Shown here: piece after piece, positions 56,722 through 64,000 of the stretch
Layout of the letters: each line of letters opens with the position of its first letter
Position numbering within the stretch: the stretch's first letter is position 1
DNA from: Aureimonas endophytica
Lineage (GTDB): Bacteria > Pseudomonadota > Alphaproteobacteria > Rhizobiales > Rhizobiaceae
Direction of reading: 5' to 3'
Assembly: GCF_014642635.1 (NCBI RefSeq)
Contig: NZ_BMIQ01000001.1
Coordinates: 682,001-746,000, forward strand
Length of the DNA stretch: 64,000 bases
Notes under the pieces: model-generated
What the model was told of the DNA's origin: nothing
What the model saw: the letters and a program-made list of their open reading frames with translations, nothing else
The model's database searches: none
Made by a program: the position numbers and the translations under genes

Positions 56722-56805
56722 AGGGAAGCCGCGGCCTTTCGGCGCGCCCCGGCCCCACCTATATGCCCGGTGAGCCCTTTGCCGCACCGGGAAGCCGCCT
56801 CTCTC

Positions 56806-58254
56806 ATGCCATCGATTGCCGACGAGGCGCGCATCGCGCTCGACAATCTCGCCGACCGGGCGACCTCGCTCTTCAACCCCACCCTCCGGCTTGGCGTCGC
56901 CGGCCTGTCGCGGGCCGGCAAGACGGTGTTCATCACCGCGCTGGTCCACAATCTCCTGCATGGCGGCCGGCTGCCGCTGTTCGAGGCGCAGGCGGCGGGG
57001 CGCATCGCCGGCACGCGGCTCGCCGAACAGCCGGACCTCGCCGTGCCGCGCTTCCAATACGAGGATCACGTCCGCCTTCTCGTCGACGAGCGGCTCTGGC
57101 CGAATTCGACCCGGGCGATCTCGGAGATCCGGCTGACGATCGACTATGAATCGGCCTCCGCCTTCTCGCGTCTCCTGTCGCCCGGCCGCCTGTCGCTCGA
57201 CATCGTCGACTATCCGGGCGAATGGCTTCTCGACCTGCCTTTGATCGAGAAGGATTTCGCCACCTTCTCGCGCGAGGCGCTGGACCGCGCCCGCCTGCCG
57301 CAGCGCAGCGCCATCGCCGCGCCGTTTCTTGCGCTCGTCGCCGAGCTCGATCTCGCGGCGCCCGCCGACGAGGCGCGCGCCCAGGCGCTGTTCCGCGCCT
57401 TCGCCGCCTATCTCCAGGCGTGCCGGGCCGACCGCACGGCGCTTTCCACCCTGCCGCCGGGGCGCTTCCTCATGCCCGGCGATCTCGAAGGCTCGCCCGC
57501 CCTCACCTTCGCGCCCCTGCCCGTCGAGGACGGACGCGCCTATCCGCGCGATTCCCTCGCCGCGCTCTTCACCAACCGCTACGAGGGCTACAAGTCGGTG
57601 GTGGTGAAGCCGTTCTTCCGCGAGCATTTCGCCCGGCTCGATCGCCAGATCCTCCTGGTCGACGCGCTTCAGGCGATCAATGCCGGACCGGCGGCCCTCC
57701 AGGATCTCGAAACCGCGCTGACCGAGATCTTTCTCTGCTTCCGGCCGGGCCGGGCCAGCTGGCTCGGCTCGCTCGTCAGCCGCCGCATCGACCGGATCCT
57801 CGTCGCCGCGACCAAGGCCGATCATCTCCATCGCGAAAGCCATGCGCGGCTGGAAGCCATCGTGCGCCGGCTGGTCGAAGAGGCGGCGGCGCGCGCGAAA
57901 TTCTCGGGCGCGACGGTCGAGATGCTGGCGCTCGCCGCCGTGCGCGCCACGCGCGAAGCCAGCGTTTCCGACAAGGGCGAGCGCCTGCCGGTGATCGTCG
58001 GCACGCCCATCGCCGGCGAGACGATCGCCGGCGAGCGCTTCGACGGCCTCCGGGAAACCGCGATCTTTCCGGGCGATCTTCCCGCCGATCCGGGCCGGCT
58101 TCTCGCCGGCCTGCCGGCCGAGGAGCGCGGCATCAATTTCGTGCGCTTCCGCCCGCCGCGCCTCGAGCGCAGCGCCGACGGCCTCGCTTTGTCGCTGCCG
58201 CATATCCGGCTCGACCGGGCGCTCCAGTTCCTCGTGGGAGACCGCCTCGCATGA
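56806..58254 (+). CDS. ycjX: YcjX family GTPase-like protein (DUF463)
   Basis: The 482 residues belong to the YcjX/DUF463 family: Walker A GLSRAGKT (33-40), DYPGEWLLDLPLI near 140, EHFARLDRQILLVDAL, and DRILVAATKADHLHR, which fits the GTPase NKxD-like region. In enterics the ycjX-ycjF pair is stress-induced with the phage shock system; its function is unknown. The start is the ATG at 56806, since the upstream GTG at 56770 adds unconserved residues. Overlaps the next gene by ATGA. Confidence 0.92.
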   Translation: MPSIADEARIALDNLADRATSLFNPTLRLGVAGLSRAGKTVFITALVHNLLHGGRLPLFEAQAAGRIAGTRLAEQPDLAVPRFQYEDHVRLLVDERLWPNSTRAISEIRLTIDYESASAFSRLLSPGRLSLDIVDYPGEWLLDLPLIEKDFATFSREALDRARLPQRSAIAAPFLALVAELDLAAPADEARAQALFRAFAAYLQACRADRTALSTLPPGRFLMPGDLEGSPALTFAPLPVEDGRAYPRDSLAALFTNRYEGYKSVVVKPFFREHFARLDRQILLVDALQAINAGPAALQDLETALTEIFLCFRPGRASWLGSLVSRRIDRILVAATKADHLHRESHARLEAIVRRLVEEAAARAKFSGATVEMLALAAVRATREASVSDKGERLPVIVGTPIAGETIAGERFDGLRETAIFPGDLPADPGRLLAGLPAEERGINFVRFRPPRLERSADGLALSLPHIRLDRALQFLVGDRLA

Positions 58255-59354
58255 GCGACCTGCCGCCCCGCCGCCCGCCGGCCGCCTTCCGCCTGGAGGA
58301 GACCGGCGAACCGCCGCCGCTCGCCGAGCGCCTTCGCGCCGAAGAGCCGGGCCGCGCGCCGCGCGCGGTGAACGATCTGTCCTCCGTCGAACTCGAAGCG
58401 GCGGACGTGTTCGAGACCGAAGCGCTGGAGCTTCCCGAAACCGCGCCGCTGCCGAAGCGCCGGGGCCTGCCCTTCGCCAAGCTCTTCCTCGCCGCCCTCG
58501 GCGCGCTCGTCTCGATCGCCCTCGGCCTTGCCGTCGACAATCTCGTCCGCGACCTCTTCACGCGGGCGGACTGGCTCGGCTGGACGGCGATCGGCCTCGC
58601 CGGGCTGCTCCTTCTCGGCGCGCTCGGCGTCGTCGCCCGCGAGATCGCCGGCCTCCTGCGCCTGAAGGCGGTGGAGGCGGAACGCAAGGCCGCGACGAAG
58701 GCCTTCGAACTGGATTCGGCGCGGGAGGCGGCCGAGGTCGTCGACCGGCTGACGGGCCTTCTCGCCCAGCATCCCGAAACGGCCGGGGGTCGGAGCCGGC
58801 TCGCGGCGCTGAAGGACGAGGTGATCGACGGCCGCGATCTCATCATCCTCGCCGAACGCGAATTGCTGGAGCCGATCGACCGCCGGGCGCGCGCCCTCGT
58901 CATGGCGTCGGCGAAGCGCGTCTCGGTCGTCACCGCCGTCAGTCCGAAGGCGCTGGTCGACATTTCCTACGTGCTCTTCGAGAATGTCCGGCTCATCCGC
59001 CGGATGTCGGAACTCTACGGCGCGCGGCCGGGCCTCATCGGCCTCGCGAAGCTGACGCGCGACGTCGTCGGCCATCTCGCCGTGACCGGCTCGATCTCGA
59101 TCGGCGACAGCCTCGTCGGGCAGGTCGTCGGCCACGGCCTCGCCGCACGCCTTTCCGCCCGGCTCGGCGAAGGTGTCGTGAACGGGCTGTTGACGGCGCG
59201 GGTCGGCATCGCCGCCATGGACCTCTGCCGGCCCCTGCCCTTCGTGCGGGCGCGCCGACCGCGCATCGGCGATTTCATGAACGATCTCATCGCCCTGCAA
59301 GGCGGCGGGCGCATTGGTCGCACCGGCGGCGGGCCTCCGCCGGACCCGGTCTGA
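58251..59354 (+). CDS. ycjF: YcjF/TIGR01620 family membrane protein
   Basis: A 367-residue inner-membrane protein of the YcjF/TIGR01620 family: acidic cytoplasmic N-terminus (1-70), two adjacent transmembrane segments (about 76-98 and 107-128), a helical region with KALVDISYVLFENVRLIRRMSELYG, and a hydrophobic/amphipathic C-terminal part near SIGDSLVGQVVGHGLAARLSARLGE. It pairs with YcjX, which it overlaps by ATGA. Confidence 0.9.
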   Translation: MSDLPPRRPPAAFRLEETGEPPPLAERLRAEEPGRAPRAVNDLSSVELEAADVFETEALELPETAPLPKRRGLPFAKLFLAALGALVSIALGLAVDNLVRDLFTRADWLGWTAIGLAGLLLLGALGVVAREIAGLLRLKAVEAERKAATKAFELDSAREAAEVVDRLTGLLAQHPETAGGRSRLAALKDEVIDGRDLIILAERELLEPIDRRARALVMASAKRVSVVTAVSPKALVDISYVLFENVRLIRRMSELYGARPGLIGLAKLTRDVVGHLAVTGSISIGDSLVGQVVGHGLAARLSARLGEGVVNGLLTARVGIAAMDLCRPLPFVRARRPRIGDFMNDLIALQGGGRIGRTGGGPPPDPV

Positions 59355-59423
59355 AAGCATCGGTTAACCATTCTCGGCGATAAGCCTAAGGGTCACCCGA
59401 TCCCAAGCCCGGAAGGTTCGATC

Positions 59424-59951
59424 ATGTCGCAAAGGTTCGCCGCCGGCCTTCTCGTCGCCGTTCTCGCCGCCACCGCCCCCGCCCATGCCGCCAATGACGA
59501 CGCCTTCTTCAAGCGGGTGGTCGGCCAGTGGAACGGCCCCGGCGAGATCGTCGCGGGCAAGTACAAGGGCACGAAATTCGTCTGCACCTTCGACGGCAGC
59601 CAGACCGCCAGCACGGGCGGCATCGCGCTCGATGGCTCCTGCCGCATGGGTCTCTTCTCGCAGAAGATGCAGGCGAGCGTCGAGCGCGCCGCCGGCGGCT
59701 ATCAAGGCTCCTTTCTCGACGGCTCGGAGGGCAAGGGCCTCGACATCATTTCCGGCAATGTCGATGGCGACACCGTGGTCTTCGGCCTGAACCGCAAGCA
59801 GCTTCGCGGCGCGATGGTGGCGAAGCTCGCCGCCGAGAACCGCCTGAACGTCACCGTGTCCGTGCGCGTCGGCGGCGAACTCGTGCCGGTGATCGGCATG
59901 AATCTGAAGCGCGGCGAAGGCCTGGTGAAGCAGACCGCCCTCGAACAGTGA
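59424..59951 (+). CDS. secreted protein of unknown function (paralogue of 39594-40100)
   Basis: A 175-residue protein with a Sec signal peptide (cleavage about Ala-His-Ala, 20-22). The mature sequence begins FFKRVVGQWNGPGEI, contains two cysteines (FVCTF and DGSCRM), and GSFLDGSEGKG. The pattern of cysteines and glycines matches the secreted protein at 39594, suggesting they are paralogues. No function known. Its stop lies 15 bases from folK (convergent). Confidence 0.75.
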   Translation: MSQRFAAGLLVAVLAATAPAHAANDDAFFKRVVGQWNGPGEIVAGKYKGTKFVCTFDGSQTASTGGIALDGSCRMGLFSQKMQASVERAAGGYQGSFLDGSEGKGLDIISGNVDGDTVVFGLNRKQLRGAMVAKLAAENRLNVTVSVRVGGELVPVIGMNLKRGEGLVKQTALEQ

Positions 59952-59966
59952 CGGCTCCGGCCGAGG

Positions 59967-60467
59967 TCAGCCCTTCCACCAGTCCCGATCGTCGCCGAGC
60001 GCCTCGATACCGGCGCGGTCCAGTTCGGCCAGCCGCGCGGCGATCGGCACGCCATCGATGCGAAAGTCCGGGGCCACATCGGCGAGCGGTATCAGCACGA
60101 AGGCGCGCTCTCCCATGCGCGGATGCGGCAGGGTCAGCGCCGCATCGGCGAGAACCACCCCCTCCATGTCGAGAATGTCGAGATCGATGGTGCGCGGCCC
60201 CCAGCGCTCCAGCCGTTCGCGCTTCAAGCCGCGCTCGACGGCGAGGCCGGCCTCCAGCAGCGCGTGCGGCGCGAGGGCCGTGTCGAGGCTCGCCACCGCG
60301 TTGACGAAGGGCGGCTGGTCCGTCTTGCCCCAGGGCGGCGTCCGGTAGAGCCGGGAGACCGCCGACACAGCGATGTCGGGGCGGGCGTCGAGCGCCCGGA
60401 GCGCCATCCGCATATTGGCGACCGGATCGCCGAGATTGCCGCCGAGACCGAGAAGGGCCCGCGTCAT
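59967..60467 (-). CDS. folK: 2-amino-4-hydroxy-6-hydroxymethyldihydropteridine pyrophosphokinase
   Basis: FolK pyrophosphorylates hydroxymethyl dihydropterin in folate synthesis. The 166 residues include LLGLGGNLGDP near 5-15, SRLYRTPPWG, PPFVNAVASLDT, WGPRTIDLDIL and LPHPRMGERAFVLIPL, the full HPPK signature. The ATG overlaps the folP stop (ATGA). FolB, which often lies between them in related genomes, is absent here. Confidence 0.95.
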   Translation of the reverse strand: MTRALLGLGGNLGDPVANMRMALRALDARPDIAVSAVSRLYRTPPWGKTDQPPFVNAVASLDTALAPHALLEAGLAVERGLKRERLERWGPRTIDLDILDMEGVVLADAALTLPHPRMGERAFVLIPLADVAPDFRIDGVPIAARLAELDRAGIEALGDDRDWWKG

Positions 60468-61306
60468 CGCGCCTCTCCCGCCCCGGCCAGCATCGCGTCG
60501 GCCAGCGCCAGGGCGTCCCGGTTCACCGCGACGTCGTGGACGCGGAATATCGCGGCGCCGGCGAGGCGCAGGATCACGCTCGTCGCCGCCGTGCCGAAAT
60601 CGGCGTCGCCCGCCGGGCCGACGGCCTGCCGGACGAAGCGCTTGCGCGAGGTGCCGACGAGCCAGGGCCGGTCGAAACAGGCCGCGACCTCCGCGAAGCG
60701 CCGCAGGAGTTCGAAATTCTGCGCCGCCTCCTTGCCGAAGCCGAAGCCCGGATCGAGGACGATCGCATCTTCCTCGACGCCGGCGGCCCGCGCGATCCGC
60801 AGCGATTGCGCCAGGAAATGCGCCTGATCCGCCACCGGATCGGCCAGCACCGCGCGGTCCCGGCCCGTATGCATGAGGCAAAGCCCCGCGCCGGTCGCGG
60901 CGGCGACCCGCGCGATTTCCGGCTCGCGCTGCGCGCCCCAGACATCGTTGACGATATGCGCGCCCGCCTCGATCGCGAGGCGGGCGGTCGAGGCGCGATA
61001 GGTGTCGACGGAGAGGATCATGTCGGACGCCGCGAGGCCCGCGATCACCGGCAGGATGCGACGCTGCTCCTCCAGCGCATCGACGGGCTCGGCGCCCGGC
61101 CGGGTCGACTCGCCGCCGATGTCGATGATGTCCGCGCCCGCCTCGCGCAGCCGATAGGCATGGGCGATGGCCGCCTCGACATCAAGATGCCGGCCGCCGT
61201 CGGAAAAGCTGTCGGGCGTCACGTTGAGGACGCCCATCAGCCGGCTCCGGTGCCCGAGCCCGATGTCGCGGCCGTGTCCGACCGTCCATTGCGTGATGCT
61301 TGCCAC
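60464..61306 (-). CDS. folP: dihydropteroate synthase
   Basis: FolP joins p-aminobenzoate to the pterin pyrophosphate and is the sulfonamide target. The 280 residues carry NVTPDSFSDGGRH near 28-40, DIGGESTRPGAEPV near 61-74, VNDVWGA, the DPGFGFGKEAAQNFELLRR segment and the VGTSRKRF motif near the end. Normal length. First gene of the folP-folK pair. Confidence 0.96.
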   Translation of the reverse strand: MASITQWTVGHGRDIGLGHRSRLMGVLNVTPDSFSDGGRHLDVEAAIAHAYRLREAGADIIDIGGESTRPGAEPVDALEEQRRILPVIAGLAASDMILSVDTYRASTARLAIEAGAHIVNDVWGAQREPEIARVAAATGAGLCLMHTGRDRAVLADPVADQAHFLAQSLRIARAAGVEEDAIVLDPGFGFGKEAAQNFELLRRFAEVAACFDRPWLVGTSRKRFVRQAVGPAGDADFGTAATSVILRLAGAAIFRVHDVAVNRDALALADAMLAGAGEAR

Positions 61307-61424
61307 TTTCCGCCGCGCCGCCGCCCTTCTTCACCTTGCCGATAGATGGTCGGCGCCGAGCCGCGCAAGTCGCTTGTGCGCGGCGCCCGATCCTCTACCC
61401 TCGGGCGCGAGGGCAAACGGGGGG
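61307..61424. promoter_or_regulatory. divergent region, folP / DUF922 gene
   Basis: 118 bases between divergent starts should carry the promoters of both genes. No operator was recognised. A GGGGGG run serves as ribosome-binding site for the plus-strand gene. Confidence 0.35.
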
Positions 61425-62057
61425 ATGTCCATGCAACAGTTGAGCCTCGCGCTCCTCCTGGCGATCGGCTGCGTCGCCGGGACCGTGTCCGCCCGCGCGG
61501 GCGGCATCAACGAGCGCACGAACTATTTCACCCTGCGCGGCGCGACGCTGGAGGAGCTCGACCGCGAGATGAACCGCAAGGGGCCGACGACGGGCGTCGG
61601 CGAAGGCCGTCATCCCGGCGCCACCCAGGTGAAGTTCGGCGGCTCGGTCAGCTACAAGCCCGTCGCGTCCGGCTGCGCCGTCGGCCGGGTCGATTTCAAC
61701 CTGCGGCTCGTGAAGATCCTGCCGCGCTGGACGCCGCCGAAATCCGCCTCGGCCGGCACCGTCATCGTCTGGCGCACCCTGTCGGAGGATATCGCCCGCC
61801 ACGAGGAGGACCATGCCAAGATCGCCCGCGACTATCTGCGGCGCATGGAGGCGGCCGTGCGCAATCTCGGATCGCGCGGCGACTGCCGCGCGATGGAGCA
61901 GGCGGTGAACGCCACGACCGGCCGCTATCTCAAGGAACACGAAGCGGCGCAGCGCGCCTTCGACACGATGGAGGGCCGCGAGGTCAACTGGCGCCTGAAG
62001 CGCCTGCTCCGCCGCAACATGGATGCGGCGATGTCGGCCGGCGGAGCGGGGAACTGA
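61425..62057 (+). CDS. DUF922 secreted putative zinc-protease-like protein
   Basis: The 210 residues have a Sec signal peptide (cleaved about residue 24-26) and a DUF922 domain with SVSYKPVASGCAVGRVDFNLRLVKILPRW and the HEEDH motif at 126-130, a possible HExxH-type metal site. The family is annotated as secreted Zn-dependent proteases, but activity is unproven. G-rich ribosome-binding site abuts ATG 61425; the ATG at 61431 is better spaced. Confidence 0.82.
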   Translation: MSMQQLSLALLLAIGCVAGTVSARAGGINERTNYFTLRGATLEELDREMNRKGPTTGVGEGRHPGATQVKFGGSVSYKPVASGCAVGRVDFNLRLVKILPRWTPPKSASAGTVIVWRTLSEDIARHEEDHAKIARDYLRRMEAAVRNLGSRGDCRAMEQAVNATTGRYLKEHEAAQRAFDTMEGREVNWRLKRLLRRNMDAAMSAGGAGN

Positions 62058-62071
62058 CGGCGCTGGGCGCG

Positions 62072-62392
62072 TCAGGCCTGACGCGCGGGGACGTGCAGCA
62101 CCAGCCCGTCGAGCTCCGGCCGCATCTTGATCTGACAGGACAGGCGGGACGTCGGCTTCGCCTCCCAGGCGAAGTCCAGCATGTCCTCCTCCATCGCCTC
62201 CGGCTCGCCCACCGCCGCCGTCCATTCCGGATCGACATAGACATGGCAGGTCGCGCAGGCGCAGGCGCCGCCGCATTCCGCCTCGATGCCGGGAACGGAA
62301 TGGCGCACGGCATTCTCCATCGCCGTGGTGCCGTTCGCCACATCGAGATCGTAGCGCTCGCCGGCGCTGGAAACGAAGGTCAGTCGGGTCAT
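62072..62392 (-). CDS. [2Fe-2S] ferredoxin, adrenodoxin type
   Basis: A 106-residue plant/adrenodoxin-like ferredoxin. The cluster ligands are Cys40, Cys46, Cys49 and Cys86 in the pattern C-x5-C-x2-C-x36-C (ECGGACACATCHVYV and SRLSCQIKM). Cluster-assembly type ferredoxins serve electron transfer or Fe-S biogenesis. The ATG at 62392 fits the family; an upstream ATG at 62401 adds three residues. Confidence 0.92.
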   Translation of the reverse strand: MTRLTFVSSAGERYDLDVANGTTAMENAVRHSVPGIEAECGGACACATCHVYVDPEWTAAVGEPEAMEEDMLDFAWEAKPTSRLSCQIKMRPELDGLVLHVPARQA

Positions 62393-62502
62393 GATCGCCA
62401 TCGCGGACTGGAAGTCGGCGGAACCGCGCCGATCGACAGGGGAGAACATCGCGAAGCGGGCGAAGTCAACCACTTGCCTGCCCGGCTCTCGAACGGTTCC
62501 AA

Positions 62503-62874
62503 TCAGCGCAGCAGCGAACCGATGAAGTCGCGGGCGCGGCCGATCTCCTCGCGCATCGCCGCGAGCGCGGCGGCGGCGGCGGGATGGTCCTCGACCGCCT
62601 GCGCCGCGTCAGCGAGGGCGAAGGCGCCGACATTGCGGGCGCTGCCCTTCAGCGCATGGGCCAGCGCGCCGCGCTCGGCTTCCGAAGCCAGTTCCAGCCG
62701 CGCCGCGCATTGCTCGACCTGCCGCGCCATGAGCGCCAGGATCTCCCGCTCCAGCTCGCGATCCCCCAGCGTCTGGCTGGCGAGATGGACGAGATCGATC
62801 GGCCGCTCCGTCGAAGGCCGCGCCTTCGGCGCGTCGTTCCTCGTATCGGCTTGGCGGGCGAGCGTCTGAAGCAT
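62503..62874 (-). CDS. Hpt (histidine phosphotransfer) domain protein
   Basis: The 123-residue protein has a disordered N-terminus (1-35) and one Hpt helical bundle with the phospho-His at 73 in AHALKGSARNVGA. It should relay phosphate between a hybrid kinase and a receiver. The window contains such a hybrid kinase (CckA) and a SixA phosphatase, but a functional connection is only a hypothesis. It is divergent from the large membrane protein at 63290. Confidence 0.88.
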   Translation of the reverse strand: MLQTLARQADTRNDAPKARPSTERPIDLVHLASQTLGDRELEREILALMARQVEQCAARLELASEAERGALAHALKGSARNVGAFALADAAQAVEDHPAAAAALAAMREEIGRARDFIGSLLR

Positions 62875-63289
62875 CGGGCGTCCTGGCTTGGCCGGCGAAG
62901 GCGGAAGGGATCGGGCGGCGGCGCCCTTTCCCGCAGATATGGAGGCGGGCGACACCTCTACCCACAGATTCGCCGGTAAGGATGGAGAAGCGGTGAATCG
63001 GCCGAGAGGGCGCCGTGGAGGAGCCGGACGATCGGCCGGAAGGGTTGAAAAATCGCTTTCGCGGGCCTGCGACGTTAACCTTATGTTTAAAGTTGTAGGA
63101 AAGCGCGGGATTCACGATTTGCATCGCCGCCTCTCCTCTCTACGATAAATGATGAGGAAATCCCCCATCCGGTCGACTCGCTCGGCCGGGCGCGGGGTTT
63201 CGGCGGGCCGCGTGCGAGTTGATGACGCGGCCTTTTCCGGGGTCGAGGCGGACGGCTCCGGCGCAACGAAATGCGAGGCGCGACGGGAC
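62875..63289. promoter_or_regulatory. long divergent intergenic region with TTAA-rich site
   Basis: This is the longest gap (415 bases) and holds no gene I can support. It contains GTTAACCTTATGTTTAAAG near 63074-63092: TTAA at 63075-63078 and 63087-63090 spaced by 8 bases, one off the CtrA consensus of 7. An in-frame ATG at 63149 would extend the following gene by 47 residues if used. Confidence 0.45.
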
Positions 63290-64000
63290 ATGGCGAAGAT
63301 CAAATCTTCCGAGCTTCTTTCGGACGAGGCGTTGAGCGAACTGGAAGCCGCGCTGGAATCCGACTTCAGCGGCACCGAGGACGGCAAGCCCGAACCGACC
63401 GCGCAACTCGAGCCCGAGGCGCTGGCGCCCGACACGATGGATATCGACTTCGCGCTGGAGGAGTTCGACAAGCAGCTTCAGGAGGCGACCGGCGCCTTCG
63501 CGGAAGCCGAGGCCAAGGTCGAGGCCCCGGCGCCTTCCGCCGCCGCGCAGGACAGCCTTTCCTTCGATCCCGCGGCGCTCGCCGCCGGCGCCGCCACGGC
63601 GGGTGCCGCCGGAGCGGTGCTCGGCGCCCGCGCCCCCTCGGCCGGCTTCGGCGCCGGCGCGGCGCCGGCCAACGGTTCCGGCCAGACGTCCAGCTTCACG
63701 CCCAATCTGCGCGCCGAGGCGAGCCGGCTGGCGGAGGGCGGCGAAACGCCGGCCCCGACGCTGCCGCGCCCGGCCAATGACGAGGACCGCCGCGCCACCG
63801 TGATGGCGCAGGCGCTTCTGGAGCGGCGCGCCTCGAAGACGCCGCTCTATGTCGCCGCCGTCGTGTCCGCCGCCTGGGTCGCGATCGTCGCGGCGCTCGG
63901 CTACGGCCTCTATGGCGAGAACGCCTTCGCCGTGCCGGGCAGCGCCGCCGAGGCCGTCGGCCCCGGCCTGCCCATTCTCCTGGCGGCCGCCCTGCTCCCG
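63290..64000 (+). CDS. N-terminus of a large membrane protein, truncated by the window end
   Basis: About 237 residues are visible. Residues 1-190 are acidic at first, then Ala/Gly/Pro-rich and probably disordered; then an RRATVMAQALLERRAS segment and a hydrophobic helix (about 194-215) with another hydrophobic stretch starting before the edge. This architecture resembles the N-terminus of the very large coiled-coil proteins of Hyphomicrobiales (the growth pole ring, or kinesin-like annotated, group), but the rest is outside the window so the identity is tentative. The start could also be at 63149. Confidence 0.5.
   Translation, partial: MAKIKSSELLSDEALSELEAALESDFSGTEDGKPEPTAQLEPEALAPDTMDIDFALEEFDKQLQEATGAFAEAEAKVEAPAPSAAAQDSLSFDPAALAAGAATAGAAGAVLGARAPSAGFGAGAAPANGSGQTSSFTPNLRAEASRLAEGGETPAPTLPRPANDEDRRATVMAQALLERRASKTPLYVAAVVSAAWVAIVAALGYGLYGENAFAVPGSAAEAVGPGLPILLAAALLP

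Noticed and set aside
56065-58203. A 712-residue minus-strand frame antisense to sixA and ycjX
   Set aside because: Explained as the shadow of two family-assignable genes.
63074-63092. Perfect CtrA site
   Set aside because: The half-site spacing is 8 rather than 7 bases, so it is kept only as CtrA-like.
62888-63148. An 86-residue plus-strand ORF in the long intergenic region
   Set aside because: No ribosome-binding site, Arg/Gly-rich composition and no motif; it would also span the candidate promoter.

Overview
The window is high-GC, gene-dense bacterial chromosome from an alphaproteobacterium, most probably of the order Hyphomicrobiales (Rhizobiales). The reasons are the gene set and order: an aminotransferase-hom-glpX-recJ run, a Usg-family protein, DUF1476 (the alphaproteobacterial F-ATPase inhibitor zeta subunit) divergent from purC-purS-purQ-purL followed by bolA-grxD, a CckA hybrid kinase, a DksA with only one zinc-finger cysteine, and a LexA box of the alphaproteobacterial direct-repeat type (GTTC-N7-GTTC) over the recA promoter. 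It looks like core chromosome: I saw no rRNA, tRNA, CRISPR array, insertion sequence or prophage. The only clearly accessory-looking element is a small Doc-type toxin-antitoxin pair between purL and bolA.

Layout. 1-1.3 kb: a small possible membrane protein and an SH3-domain protein. 1.3-7.2 kb (minus strand): aminotransferase, homoserine dehydrogenase, GlpX, RecJ, with a lipoprotein upstream. 7.3-12.1 kb: PHA synthase, methionine aminopeptidase, RadC, Usg, an SDR. 12.1-17.5 kb (minus strand): a tightly coupled maturation operon of the molybdenum-hydroxylase/CO-dehydrogenase type (MoxR ATPase, CoxE-like VWA protein, separate XdhC N- and C-terminal halves, MoeA-like molybdopterin-binding protein, MocA-like nucleotidyltransferase) without any structural hydroxylase subunit, preceded by a flavin reductase. 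17.7-28.4 kb: an ABC solute-binding protein co-translated with a P1 peptidase, purB, an unknown membrane protein, a phosphodiesterase divergent from a cardiolipin synthase, and a run of small catabolic enzymes. 28.6-34.9 kb: the purine operon with two unknown lipoproteins, the toxin-antitoxin pair, BolA and monothiol glutaredoxin, closed by a strong terminator.

35-44.8 kb: MFS exporter, inositol-phosphatase-like enzyme, TtcA, ribosomal protein S4, glyoxalase-like protein, YqaE/Pmp3 peptide, a secreted protein, MurI, TrmJ-like methyltransferase, isocitrate dehydrogenase, a second MFS carrier and a PRC-barrel-like secreted protein. 44.9-53.4 kb: AlaS, RecA, pseudouridine kinase and glycosidase, CckA. 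53.7-64 kb: a long proline-rich FliO-like membrane protein, DksA, SixA, the YcjX/YcjF pair, a secreted paralogue of the 39.6-kb protein, FolK, FolP, a DUF922 putative metalloprotease, a [2Fe-2S] ferredoxin, an Hpt protein, and the N-terminus of a large membrane protein running off the window.

Many neighbours overlap by 1 or 4 bases (ATGA, GTGA or TGATG), which suggests translational coupling. In several genes the obvious ATG abuts its Shine-Dalgarno while a better-spaced in-frame start lies 2-3 codons downstream. The high GC content produces very long antisense open frames, which I treated as artefacts. All functional calls come from motif and family recognition by eye; no database search was possible.
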